Shown: positions 16,709 through 25,188, numbered from the stretch's first letter. The stretch: DNA of 43,371 nucleotides from an uncultured Pseudomonadota bacterium (GCA_946479855.1 CAMLHL010000018.1:1-43371); one strand, 5' to 3'. Made by a program: numbers and translations. Notes: generated by a model from the sequence alone, not told the origin.

Positions 16709-17230
16709 ATGAATGAGCGGATGCCCTCGGCAAAAATTGGTTTTCGAGTGCTTTTCGTTTGCATGGGCAATGTTTGCCGATCACCCACTGCTCAGGCTGT
16801 ATTCAGTCACGTGCTTGAAGCAAAGGGCGGCGCTGCAAAGGTAGAGGTTGATTCGGCCGGTACGCATGGCTATCACTTGGGTGAGCCGGCCGACCCGCGA
16901 ACCCTTCGCGCTGCAGCTTCGCGAGGCTATGACCTCTCAGGGCGCCGCGCCCGAAAAATTGCTTGGCAGGATATTCAGGACTTCGACCTGATCCTGGCCA
17001 TGGATAAAACCAATCTGGACAACTTGCGCCGAATTGCTTTACCTGAGCAGCAAAAGAAATTTGGACTGCTCATGGATTACTCGGTGAACTTTGACGAAGA
17101 CGAGGTGCCCGATCCCTGCTATGGGCTGGGTCACACCTTTGACTTGGTGATCGACATGATCGAAGACGCTTCTCTCGGCCTGCTCAAGGTTGTCAAGAAA
17201 GTGCTCAAGGAAAGGCAGCGCAGTGAGTGA
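16709..17230 (+). CDS. Low-molecular-weight protein tyrosine phosphatase
   Basis: A 173-residue phosphatase with the P-loop CMGNVCRSP (Cys18 nucleophile, Arg24; C-x5-R-S) near the N-terminus and the catalytic-acid motif VPDPCYG near residue 140. DSAGTHGYHLGEPADPRT and FDLILAMDKTNLDNLRR are further family blocks. Such enzymes dephosphorylate tyrosine residues or, in related ArsC, reduce arsenate; the residues here fit the phosphatase. It lies in an operon with Ehr subunit genes, overlapping hyfB2 by 8 bp, an unusual neighbourhood that hints at post-translational control. No cognate tyrosine kinase is in the window. Confidence 0.9.
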   Translation: MNERMPSAKIGFRVLFVCMGNVCRSPTAQAVFSHVLEAKGGAAKVEVDSAGTHGYHLGEPADPRTLRAAASRGYDLSGRRARKIAWQDIQDFDLILAMDKTNLDNLRRIALPEQQKKFGLLMDYSVNFDEDEVPDPCYGLGHTFDLVIDMIEDASLGLLKVVKKVLKERQRSE

Positions 17231-19232
17231 ACTGATCTTAACCGTGCTCATTCTTATGGTTGGCGCAGGGCTAGCTTTATTACCTGTTTCCAATCGATTA
17301 CGAGCAGGCATTGGGCTTGCGTCGCAGGCTTTGGCCAATGTCGTGGCTCTATCCGTGGTGATTCCTGTTTTGTTTGGCGCTCCCGATATCACCGGAACGA
17401 TGCCCTGGGCCTACCCCATTGGCGATCTGCATTTCCAGCTCGACGCGCTAGGTGCCTTCTTCCTGAGCTGGTCGTTGCCGATGACCTTGCTTGGTGCCAT
17501 TTATGCTCTCGGCTACATGGCCAAATACTTTCAGACTTCGCGGCACCTCGGCGTGCATTTCGCGCTGCTGAACATGATTTCCGTCTCCTTCCTGCTGGTC
17601 TATACCGGCGAGCACACGGTGACCTTCCTGTTCGGCTGGGAAATCGCCGCCCTGGCAGCCTGGTTGCTCGTGATCTGGGAGTACCAGAGTGAGCGCATCC
17701 GCTTCGCTGGCTTCAACTATCTTGTCTCCACGCACATCGGTCTGATATTCCTGGTGGCGGCGGTGATGATTCTGTATACCCACACGCATTCGTGGTTTCT
17801 TGACGATTTCGGCATCTGGATGAGCCATAACCCAGGTGCGCTGCGCAATACCGTGTTCTTGCTGCTGGTGGCCAGTTTTGGATTGAAGTCGGCATTTTTT
17901 CCCTTCCATTCCTGGTTGCCACGCGCTCACGCGGCAGCACCAGCCCACGTGTCCGCCCTGATGTCAGGTGTCATTCACAAGGCTGGGCTGTATGCACTGG
18001 TGCGCTTCCTGTGGCTATCTGGCAAACCGGACGAATGGATGGGCTGGTTTCTGATCATCTTTTCGATCACCTCGGCCTTGGTTGGTGGCTTGTACACTGT
18101 GGGCCAGCGGGACCTCAAGCGGCTACTCGGGTATTCCTCGACCGAAAACGTCGGGATTGCCGGAATCGGCTTTGGCATCGGTTGCCTCGGCCTGACTTGG
18201 GATGTGCCGATGCTGGTTGCGCTGGGATTCGGTGGCGGTTTGCTGCACGTCCTGAACCATGCGTTTTTCAAGTGCCAGTTGTTCTACGCGGCTGGCTGCG
18301 TCTATCAGATCAAACATGTGGTCGATCTGGAACGGCTCGGCGGCCTGTTCAAGGCCATGCCGGTGACGGCCATCTCTTTCCTGGTCGGCGGCGTGGCAAT
18401 TTCCGCATTACCACCCTTTAATGGCTTTGCCAGCGAATTTCTTATCTATTCCGGGCTGTTCGGCAACTCTGCGACTAGCATCTGGAGCAAACTGGCACTC
18501 GGCCTGGTGGCAGCGGCCCTGGCGTTTGTTGGTGCCGTTTCGGCCCTGAGCATCACCCGGGCCTATGGGGTGATTTTCCTCGGAACACCCCGCGATGAAA
18601 GCTTGCCGCCTGCCCATGAGGCGAGCAAGTGGATGCTTTTTCCCCTGGTTATCCATACGCTGGGAACCGTTGCATTTGGTGTCGTCCCGCTATTTGGATT
18701 GATGATTGTTGCAAGACCGACTTCGATGTTGATGCAGGCGCTGAGTCAACCGGAGTCAAACGCCATACTATTAGAGACTGCTGAAATACTGGGGCGTATT
18801 TCGCTGATTTCCGGCGGTTTGCTCTTGGCGCTTGTTGCCATTCTCTGGTGGCGACTGAGATCCTCGCCAGGAGCAAGGCCGCGCACCCACGTGACATGGG
18901 GCTGTGGCTACAACGCACCCAATCCCCGGATGCAATATACCGGCGCCAGTTTCTCAACCGATTTCGCCGCCCATTTCCGCAACGTCATGGTACTGATCAA
19001 GCGGCGCAAGGCGCCTGCCGACTATTTTCCTACCGACAGCTACGCCATCACCGATTGCGTCGATGCGGTGGAGCGCCGCCTTTACTCCGTCATCAATCAC
19101 GGTGATCAAACGGCCACCGGCGTATCGCGAAAAATGCAGGAAGACGACCCACGCTTTGCCTTTTCGGCCGGGCTTGCCGCCATCGTGATCATCGCGGCGC
19201 TAGTGTTGCTGGCCGAAGGAGTCTTGCCATGA
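17223..19232 (+). CDS. hyfB: Ehr complex 2 antiporter-like membrane subunit (HyfB/NuoL-like)
   Basis: A 669-residue NuoL/HyfB-type subunit. Ion-path residues are the acidic residue in LFGWEIAALAAWLL and the Lys in SFGLKSAFFPFHSWLPRAHAAAP, followed by HVSALMSGVIHKAGLYALVRFLW and KRLLGYSSTENVGIAGIG. The C-terminal HyfB signature is TWGCGYNAPNPRMQYTGASFS, then a last membrane helix. The GTG at 17223 is chosen: AAGGA lies at about 17208 and the overlap with the phosphatase stop is 8 bp, whereas the ATG at 17190 would overlap it by 41 bp. Its distance from hyfB1 in sequence shows the two sets are not a recent duplication. Confidence 0.92.
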   Translation: MSELILTVLILMVGAGLALLPVSNRLRAGIGLASQALANVVALSVVIPVLFGAPDITGTMPWAYPIGDLHFQLDALGAFFLSWSLPMTLLGAIYALGYMAKYFQTSRHLGVHFALLNMISVSFLLVYTGEHTVTFLFGWEIAALAAWLLVIWEYQSERIRFAGFNYLVSTHIGLIFLVAAVMILYTHTHSWFLDDFGIWMSHNPGALRNTVFLLLVASFGLKSAFFPFHSWLPRAHAAAPAHVSALMSGVIHKAGLYALVRFLWLSGKPDEWMGWFLIIFSITSALVGGLYTVGQRDLKRLLGYSSTENVGIAGIGFGIGCLGLTWDVPMLVALGFGGGLLHVLNHAFFKCQLFYAAGCVYQIKHVVDLERLGGLFKAMPVTAISFLVGGVAISALPPFNGFASEFLIYSGLFGNSATSIWSKLALGLVAAALAFVGAVSALSITRAYGVIFLGTPRDESLPPAHEASKWMLFPLVIHTLGTVAFGVVPLFGLMIVARPTSMLMQALSQPESNAILLETAEILGRISLISGGLLLALVAILWWRLRSSPGARPRTHVTWGCGYNAPNPRMQYTGASFSTDFAAHFRNVMVLIKRRKAPADYFPTDSYAITDCVDAVERRLYSVINHGDQTATGVSRKMQEDDPRFAFSAGLAAIVIIAALVLLAEGVLP

Positions 19233-20155
19233 CCGTTTTCCTGACGATCGCCCACTGGTTGCTCGTCCTTGCCATGCCGATCCTGCTCATCGGTGTAATC
19301 AATCGGGTCAAGTCGTGGTGGGTGGGCCGGCAAGGGCCGGGCTTGCTCCAGTCATTTTTTGACTTGCGGCGCTTGCTCGGAAAGAAAAGCGTGGTCAGCG
19401 AGAGCGCTTCGCCGCTGTTTCGGGCCGGTGCCTACATCGTGTTGTGCTGTGGATTGCTTGCCGCCAGCATGGTGCCCTTGCTCGGCCAGTACGCGCCCTT
19501 GAGTTTCTCTCACGATTTTGTCGTGGTGGCTTACACGCTGGGCCTGGCGCGTATTGCCCTGATGGTGTCGGCGATGGATGTTGGTAGTGCCTTCGAGGGC
19601 ATGGGGGCGGCGCGTGAAGCAACATTCTCAACTTTTGCCGAGCCGGCCTTGTTCATTCTGATTGGCACAGCCGCTGCCGCGACCGGAATGACTAGTTTTT
19701 CCGGTTTGATTGGTCAGTTGCATAACACGCCTTCGTATGGCCTGATCGTAGCGCCACTGGTCGTTGTGCTGCTCATTCTCTTGCAGACCGAGGCGGCACG
19801 CGTGCCAGTGGATGACCCCATGACTCATCTTGAATTGACGATGATTCACGAAGTCATGATCCTCGATCACAGCGGCCCGGAGCTGGCCGCCATGCAATAT
19901 GCCGCCGCCCTCAAGATGACCTTCTACGCAGGGCTGATCGCTGCCTTGCTTAACCCGTTCAATCCGTGGCAGTCGCCAGGCCCGGCGGTGATGGCTTCTG
20001 CTGCCTTGATGCTGGTTGTGGCAATGGTGGTGGGCTGCATCGAATCCCTGGTCGCCCGCTTGCCAATGCGCTGGGTGCCTCGCTACTTGTGGCTGGCGGG
20101 ACTGGCCGGGCTGGGCAGTATGCTGGTCGTTGGCTTGGGAGGGAGAGGCGTATGA
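19229..20155 (+). CDS. hyfC: Ehr complex 2 membrane anchor (HyfC/NuoH-like)
   Basis: A 308-residue NuoH/HyfC homologue with about eight membrane helices. The conserved block EAARVPVDDPMTHLELTMIHEVMILDHSG matches that of complex 1 closely, and RVKSWWVGRQGPGLLQSFFDLRRLLGKKSV is the family N-terminal loop. It should dock the catalytic arm (hyfG2, hyfI2) to the membrane arm. It overlaps hyfB2 by 4 bp (ATGA) and hyfE2 by 4 bp. Confidence 0.92.
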   Translation: MTVFLTIAHWLLVLAMPILLIGVINRVKSWWVGRQGPGLLQSFFDLRRLLGKKSVVSESASPLFRAGAYIVLCCGLLAASMVPLLGQYAPLSFSHDFVVVAYTLGLARIALMVSAMDVGSAFEGMGAAREATFSTFAEPALFILIGTAAAATGMTSFSGLIGQLHNTPSYGLIVAPLVVVLLILLQTEAARVPVDDPMTHLELTMIHEVMILDHSGPELAAMQYAAALKMTFYAGLIAALLNPFNPWQSPGPAVMASAALMLVVAMVVGCIESLVARLPMRWVPRYLWLAGLAGLGSMLVVGLGGRGV

Positions 20156-20760
20156 CCTTGCCGCTGATTCTCTGCTTGGTGGCTACGGTCATTCCGGTAT
20201 TCTTTAGCCGCCTGTCGGCCACACCGGTCTGGCTATCGATTCAGGCTTTGGCACTGGTCTGGGTTACGGTGGTGGGTGAAGATTCCTTGTCGGTTCATGC
20301 CATCGTTTCAGTCGTTGAAATTATCGTGATCCGTGTTGCTCTGGTTCCCTATCTGCTGGCCCGCGCTATTCGCAAGACGCCGCAAGCACGGATGAGCGTG
20401 ATGCCCTCCAACCTGTTTGCCTGGGGTGTGGCGATTACGCTGATCATTCTGGCCTTCAAATTCGGCGATGGGGCCCGGGCGGATTACCGGGCACTGACGT
20501 TGGGCGTCGTTGCGGCGACGGCGATGATCGCCTTTCTTATTCTGGCAACCAATCACGAACCGGCTGCCCAGTTGGTAGCCGTGCTGTTTATGGAAAACGC
20601 GCTGGCCCTGTTCGAGTCGCTGATGCCGGAGTCCTGGCCGATACCGGTGCATCTTGCCGTGAGCGGCGTCTACGTACTGACAGTAATGGTCGGTAGCTGG
20701 CTGGTGCGCGGTCATTGCGCCACGGCGCCGTTCAGAGAGAGCAAGGAAGAATCACTATGA
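20152..20760 (+). CDS. hyfE: Ehr complex 2 membrane subunit (HyfE-like)
   Basis: A 202-residue polytopic protein with the HyfE-like C-terminal part (HEPAAQLVAVLFMENALALFESLMPESW), where membrane-embedded glutamates match the NuoK-type pattern. The ATG at 20152 overlaps the hyfC2 stop (ATGA). A longer open frame from 19966 is inside hyfC2 and is not used. It is somewhat shorter than complex 1 HyfE (219). Confidence 0.88.
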   Translation: MTLPLILCLVATVIPVFFSRLSATPVWLSIQALALVWVTVVGEDSLSVHAIVSVVEIIVIRVALVPYLLARAIRKTPQARMSVMPSNLFAWGVAITLIILAFKFGDGARADYRALTLGVVAATAMIAFLILATNHEPAAQLVAVLFMENALALFESLMPESWPIPVHLAVSGVYVLTVMVGSWLVRGHCATAPFRESKEESL

Positions 20761-22202
20761 GCCTGACTCGTCTAGCGGAATTTCCCGAATCCAGGCCATC
20801 GGAGGATATCGCCAGCGATCACGGGCAGTTGATCGCGCCGGCACTGGTCGGTCTGGCCCTGTTGCTTTGGCTGGGCAGCATTGCGATATTCCTGACCAAC
20901 GATCTGGCGAGCTTGCCCAAGTATTTCGGTAATCACTATTGGGTGCTCGACCCGACCTCGATGTTATTCGTGTCGGTCATCAATACCGTCTTCCTGGGGA
21001 TCAGCGTCTACATGCTGTCACGGGAGCGCGGCTCCCCTGAACTCACTCGAGACATTCGCATGCGTGCCTCGCTGACCATCCTGTTCATGCTGGCCATGAA
21101 CCTCGGCATCATGGCTAACCATCTGGTCCTGATGTGGGCGCTGATCGAGATCACCACCGCTTGCGCCGCGTTGATGATGGTCTGCGGCGAATACGGCGCT
21201 CCCAAGCAGACGGCATGGCGTTACATGCTCTATTCGTCAATGTCTTTGGCACTGACTTTCCTCGGTTTCATGTGCCTGACGCAATCGGCGGCGCTGCGTG
21301 GCGTGGAGATCAGCTTCCGGATTGACGAACTGGGCTCAGCCCTGACCATGGCGAAGGACGGCTGGCAGCGCCTCGGCCTCGCCCTTATGCTTTTCGGATT
21401 GGGCGGCAAGTTGGGTCTGGCGCCGCTCTACAGCTGGTTGCCGGAAACCTACGAAGCGGCACCGACCAGTACCAGTGCGCTGCTCGCTGCGGTTCAGTTC
21501 AATATCAGCATCGTCCTGATGTTCCGCATCTTGCAAGTTTTCCAGGGTTTCGACGTGAGTTTCGCCGGACAGGAATTGCTGGTCATGGGTTATATCTCAC
21601 TCGTCGTTGCCGCCGTTCAGATCATGGCTGCCCGCAACTACAAGCGGCTCATCGCCTATGCCTGCATCAGTTCCTCCGGTGTAATCGCGCTGGGGCTGTC
21701 GGTGGGCAAAGCAGCGGCTTATGGGGTGGTGCTTTACATCGTCAGTAACGCTTTCGTGAAATCCTTGCTCTTTATTACGGCAGGACGGATGCGCTCGGTT
21801 TATGGCACTAACGAAGTAGCACCGCTTAGTGGTGTGATTCGCGTACTGCCTTTCGCCGGACTGCTGTTTACCGGAGGTATCTTCGCGCTTCTCGGCTTCC
21901 CGCCATTCGCCAGTTTCCTGGCCGAGATGCTCATCCTTTCCGGCATTGTCCAGGCTGGCAACCTGATGGCCTTCACGCTGATGTGCGTGATGCTCACGGT
22001 GATCTTCGTAGCGACCGGTCGCACGGTTTTTCCGATGCTGTGGGGCGAGCCCAAGCAGGAAATTCCACGGGTACGTGAATCCATGATGGCGATTGTGCCG
22101 AAAGTCGGTTTCGTTGGCGTACTCAGCATGCTGGGTACATATACCCCGGCCATGATTACCGACCTGCTGCGCGCCGTAGCGCGTTCGATCGGAGGCGTCT
22201 GA
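20757..22202 (+). CDS. hyfF: Ehr complex 2 antiporter-like membrane subunit (HyfF/NuoN-like)
   Basis: A 481-residue member of the NuoLMN superfamily in HyfF position. Key segments are HLVLMWALIEITTACAALMM (acidic residue of the fifth helix), LGGKLGLAPLYSWLPETYEAAPTSTSALLAA (Lys in the seventh helix region) and YKRLIAYACISSSGVIALGLS. It starts with about 30 soluble residues (MSLTRLAEFPESRPSEDIASD) before the first helix. It overlaps hyfE2 by 4 bp and hyfG2 by 1 bp. Confidence 0.91.
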   Translation: MSLTRLAEFPESRPSEDIASDHGQLIAPALVGLALLLWLGSIAIFLTNDLASLPKYFGNHYWVLDPTSMLFVSVINTVFLGISVYMLSRERGSPELTRDIRMRASLTILFMLAMNLGIMANHLVLMWALIEITTACAALMMVCGEYGAPKQTAWRYMLYSSMSLALTFLGFMCLTQSAALRGVEISFRIDELGSALTMAKDGWQRLGLALMLFGLGGKLGLAPLYSWLPETYEAAPTSTSALLAAVQFNISIVLMFRILQVFQGFDVSFAGQELLVMGYISLVVAAVQIMAARNYKRLIAYACISSSGVIALGLSVGKAAAYGVVLYIVSNAFVKSLLFITAGRMRSVYGTNEVAPLSGVIRVLPFAGLLFTGGIFALLGFPPFASFLAEMLILSGIVQAGNLMAFTLMCVMLTVIFVATGRTVFPMLWGEPKQEIPRVRESMMAIVPKVGFVGVLSMLGTYTPAMITDLLRAVARSIGGV

Positions 22203-23695
22203 TGATTTCGCGGGCAACCAAGGTCTGGCCACTAGACCAGTTGAAACTGAAACACCTGAATCAATTTGTTCAAGCCTGTCGTCAGCGACTCAGCGCAGGG
22301 GATCGCCTGGCAACTTTGTTTGGCCGGGAGGAGAAAAGCAACCGCATGTGGGGTGTGGTGGTGACGGCAGTTTTCCAGGATCAGAACGGGGAATTGCAAG
22401 CCCTCCATTGCCTGACGGAAAGCGATAAACACTACCCGGCGCTGACGCCGGACTTCCCGGCAGCCCATATTTTCGAACGCGAACTTTGGGAGCAGACTGG
22501 CCTGTTTCCTGAGGAGCACCCCTGGTTGAAACCGGTTCGCTTCGAAGGCAAGCGCCAGGGGCTGATGGCTGAATACCCGTTCTTTTCCGTACGGGGCCAG
22601 GAAATACACGAGGTCGGTGTTGGTCCTATTCACGCCGGCGTGATCGAGCCCGGCCACTTCCGCTTCATGTGCCTGGGTGAGCAGGTGCATCACCTGGAAA
22701 TCCAGCTTGGATACCAGCATCGTGGGGCCGAGCATCTCTTTTTACGGAAAAAACCAACATTGTTGGCGCCGGTGATCGAATCGGTTTGCGGTGACTCCGT
22801 TGTCGCCTACGCCTGGGGCTATTGTTCTGCAATCGAAGCTTTGGCTGGGCATGAGGTCGCACCGGAAAGCGATATGCGACGCGCTGTTGGCCTTGAACTC
22901 GAACGGATCGCCATCCATGTTGCCACCCTGAACGGCTTGGCGACCGATATCGCTTTCCTTCAGGGCGGTGGAACGTATGGTCGCTTGCGGACCGCCATCA
23001 TCAATGCGGTGCAGCGCGTTTCCGGTAACCGGTTTGGTCGAGGCTGGATTCGCCCTGGCAAGGCCAAGCCATTAACTGATGCCTTGCGGGCCGATCTGAT
23101 TCAGACGCTGACGGCATTTCTTCGCGACTTTGACGAGGTCAACGCGCTCATGTTGAGCAGCCAGAGCGTCAAGGCGCGGTTCAAGGGTACCGGCGTGGTG
23201 TCTCGGAATGCGGCTGATGACTTGGGTCTCGTCGGCATTGCCGCTCGGGCGAGCGGCCGGGCAATCGACGCCCGGGTGGATTTGCCAAGTCGGCCTTATC
23301 AACGCTTCGCGATCGCCAGTGCGGTTGAGGTGACGGGGGATTGCTGGGCCAGAATGAAACAGCGGATGCGGGAGGTGGATACTTCCGTCGCCTGGTTGTT
23401 GAACGTGCTGAAGGACGAAAAGCTGACCGCCGTCTGCCAGGAGGAAGCCAGCTTGGCAAGCAACGCGTCACTTAAACCCGATTCGTTGGCGGTCTCCGTC
23501 GTCGAGGGGCCTCGCGGCACTGTCGTGCAGGCAATTGAAACCTCCCATGCAGGGGAAATCGTGCACTACAAAGTACAAGATCCTTCACTGACCAACTGGT
23601 TTGGCTTGGCTATGGCCTTGCGGGATAACGAAATCTCCGACTTTCCGATCTGTAACAAGAGTTTCGATCTGTCCTACTGCGGCAACGATTTATAA
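22202..23695 (+). CDS. hyfG: Ehr complex 2 large subunit (HyfG/NuoCD-like), NiFe ligands mostly absent
   Basis: A 497-residue fusion of NuoC-like (residues ~1-130) and NuoD/large-subunit-like parts (from VGPIHAGVIEPGHFRF). The site matching the first NiFe motif reads SVCGDSVVAY (residues 195-204): the first cysteine (C196) is kept, the second is Ser. The C-terminal site reads FDLSYCGNDL where hydrogenases have DPCxxC, so those ligand positions are Ser and Gly, with a cysteine shifted one residue. A standard NiFe centre cannot be built. The retained cysteines differ from complex 1, where none remain, suggesting different chemistry at the two sites. The start overlaps the hyfF2 stop by one base. 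Confidence 0.9.
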   Translation: MISRATKVWPLDQLKLKHLNQFVQACRQRLSAGDRLATLFGREEKSNRMWGVVVTAVFQDQNGELQALHCLTESDKHYPALTPDFPAAHIFERELWEQTGLFPEEHPWLKPVRFEGKRQGLMAEYPFFSVRGQEIHEVGVGPIHAGVIEPGHFRFMCLGEQVHHLEIQLGYQHRGAEHLFLRKKPTLLAPVIESVCGDSVVAYAWGYCSAIEALAGHEVAPESDMRRAVGLELERIAIHVATLNGLATDIAFLQGGGTYGRLRTAIINAVQRVSGNRFGRGWIRPGKAKPLTDALRADLIQTLTAFLRDFDEVNALMLSSQSVKARFKGTGVVSRNAADDLGLVGIAARASGRAIDARVDLPSRPYQRFAIASAVEVTGDCWARMKQRMREVDTSVAWLLNVLKDEKLTAVCQEEASLASNASLKPDSLAVSVVEGPRGTVVQAIETSHAGEIVHYKVQDPSLTNWFGLAMALRDNEISDFPICNKSFDLSYCGNDL

Positions 23696-23704
23696 GGTTC
23701 GACC

Positions 23705-24454
23705 ATGATCAAGTCCCTCAAGGTCCGAAAATCGCAGGGCTCCCAATACATTCCTATCTTGCGGGAGGCCATCCCAGCCGGTTTTCGTGCCAAGCCGGTG
23801 ATTGCCGCATCGGCCTGTGTGGCTGATTGCACAGCCTGCCAGGTGATATGCCCAAGCAATGCGCTCGCCTTGGCGCCAGTGCAAATCGACCTTGGTCGCT
23901 GCATTTTGTGCGGCGACTGTGAGCCTGCCTGTCCAGTCGGAAAAATCAGCTTCAGCAACGATTTTCGGCTCGCCAGCACCAAGCGCGACGGCCTGACAAT
24001 CAGTGCCGAGCATACGAATATTGATCCTATTCAGGTTTCTGCCGCTTTGCACCAACGCTATGGCCGCTCGATGAAGTTGCGTTCCGTTTCGGCTGGCGGC
24101 TGCAATGGCTGCGAGATGGAAATCAACGCGATGAGCAACGTCAATTTCGATTTTGGCCGCTATGGCATCGATATGGTCGCCTCACCGCGCCATGCCGACG
24201 GTTTGATACTCTCAGGGCCGATCAGCCGCAATATGGTGATGGCCCTGCATCGTTGCTGGGAGGCCATTCCCGAGCCGAAGATCGTCATTGCTGTTGGCGC
24301 CTGCGCCATTTCTGGAGGAGTTTTTGCCGAATGCAATGAGATCGAGCGGAGCTTCCTCGATCAATTCAAGCCCTCGCTATATGTGCCTGGGTGTCCGGCG
24401 CATCCATTGTCGATCATCGTCGGCATTATGGATTTGCTGGGTATCGCCGATTAA
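23705..24454 (+). CDS. hyfI: Ehr complex 2 ferredoxin-small subunit fusion (HyfH+HyfI-like)
   Basis: A 249-residue protein combining two modules. Residues ~35-80 are a 2x[4Fe-4S] ferredoxin: C38, C42, C45, C49 and C66, C69, C72, C76 (CILCGDCEPACPVG). Residues ~120-249 are a NuoB/HyfI domain with cluster ligands C133, C136 (GGCNGCE), C200 (VGACAISGG) and C230 (PGCPAHP). It thus provides a complete Fe-S wire from a soluble donor to the membrane junction in one polypeptide. In E. coli Hyf/Hyc these are separate genes. The AAGG site and ATG at 23705 lie 9 bp after hyfG2. No formate dehydrogenase or other donor enzyme is encoded nearby. Confidence 0.92.
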   Translation: MIKSLKVRKSQGSQYIPILREAIPAGFRAKPVIAASACVADCTACQVICPSNALALAPVQIDLGRCILCGDCEPACPVGKISFSNDFRLASTKRDGLTISAEHTNIDPIQVSAALHQRYGRSMKLRSVSAGGCNGCEMEINAMSNVNFDFGRYGIDMVASPRHADGLILSGPISRNMVMALHRCWEAIPEPKIVIAVGACAISGGVFAECNEIERSFLDQFKPSLYVPGCPAHPLSIIVGIMDLLGIAD

Positions 24455-24497
24455 ACCATCCATATTTTTCTAACGTATCAACGGAGAACATCGTTTC

Positions 24498-24836
24498 ATG
24501 AGCCAATTGCCCAACTGCCCGCAATGCAATTCCGAATTCACCTATGAGGACGGCGCTCTTTATATCTGTCCGGAATGTGCCCACGAGTGGAGCAAGGATG
24601 CGGTTGCCGAAGCGGCTACCGAACGCGTCTGGAAGGATGCCCATGGCAACCTCCTGAATAATGGCGATAGCGTGACTGTGATCAAGGATCTCAAGATCAA
24701 GGGCTCGTCATCGGTCGTGAAGGTGGGCACCAAGGTAAAGAACATTCGCCTGATCGAAGGCGACCACGATATCGACTGCAAGATCGATGGCATCGGTGCC
24801 ATGCAATTGAAGTCAGAGTTCGTGAAGAAGGCTTGA
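24498..24836 (+). CDS. yjdM: YjdM/PhnA-family zinc-ribbon protein
   Basis: A 112-residue protein nearly collinear with E. coli YjdM (formerly PhnA). The N-terminal zinc ribbon has two CxxC pairs (NCPQCNSE and ICPECAHEW), and the C-terminal SH3-like half keeps the signature [21 protein letters not shown], then [16 protein letters not shown] and KSEFVKK. Despite the old name it is not a phosphonate hydrolase in most bacteria and its role is unknown. It follows hyfI2 by 43 bp with a GGAGAA site and is followed after 1 bp by a Rid gene, so both may be read through from the Ehr operon. Confidence 0.93.
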   Translation: MSQLPNCPQCNSEFTYEDGALYICPECAHEWSKDAVAEAATERVWKDAHGNLLNNGDSVTVIKDLKIKGSSSVVKVGTKVKNIRLIEGDHDIDCKIDGIGAMQLKSEFVKKA

Positions 24837-24837
24837 A

Positions 24838-25188
24838 ATGGCTGACATCCAGCGTTTTGGAACAACCCGGCGCTATTCCAGTGCAGTCGTGCATGGCCAA
24901 ATGGCCTATCTGGTCGAGGTGACGGATGACCTTGAGGCAGACATTACGTCGCAAACCGAAAACGTTTTGGCGAAGCTAGATAGCTTGTTAAGTGAGGTGG
25001 GCAGTAGTCGAGCACAGCTCTTGACTGCAACCATCTACCTCTCCTCCATGGGGGATTACGATGCCATGAATGCAGTGTGGGACAAATGGATTCCCAGAGG
25101 CATGGCACCGGTTCGAGCCTGTATGGAGGTCAAGCTTTCCTCTCCCGAATACCTGATCGAAGTGGCGCTGATAGCAGCCGTTGGCTAG
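24838..25188 (+). CDS. Rid-family (YoaB-like) protein
   Basis: A 116-residue RidA-superfamily protein of the YoaB type. The conserved C-terminal block APVRACMEVKLSSPEYLIEVALIAAV contains the arginine that binds carboxylate substrates in imine-deaminating RidA enzymes. RidA removes reactive enamine/imine intermediates such as 2-aminoacrylate; YoaB-type members are not well characterised. The start ATG is 1 bp past the yjdM stop, with AAGAAGG serving as ribosome site inside yjdM. It ends the rightward Ehr unit. The 137 bp to acxR holds no clear terminator. Confidence 0.88.
   Translation: MADIQRFGTTRRYSSAVVHGQMAYLVEVTDDLEADITSQTENVLAKLDSLLSEVGSSRAQLLTATIYLSSMGDYDAMNAVWDKWIPRGMAPVRACMEVKLSSPEYLIEVALIAAVG

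Noticed and set aside
16709..17230. Arsenate reductase (ArsC) as the identity of the phosphatase-like gene.
   Set aside because: No arsenic genes are nearby, and the CMGNVCRSP loop with the DP acid motif reads as a standard tyrosine phosphatase.
8123..23695. Calling the hyf-like sets NiFe hydrogenases or formate hydrogenlyases.
   Set aside because: Three or four of the four NiFe cysteine ligands are replaced in each large subunit, and no formate dehydrogenase or hydrogenase maturation gene is present in the window.
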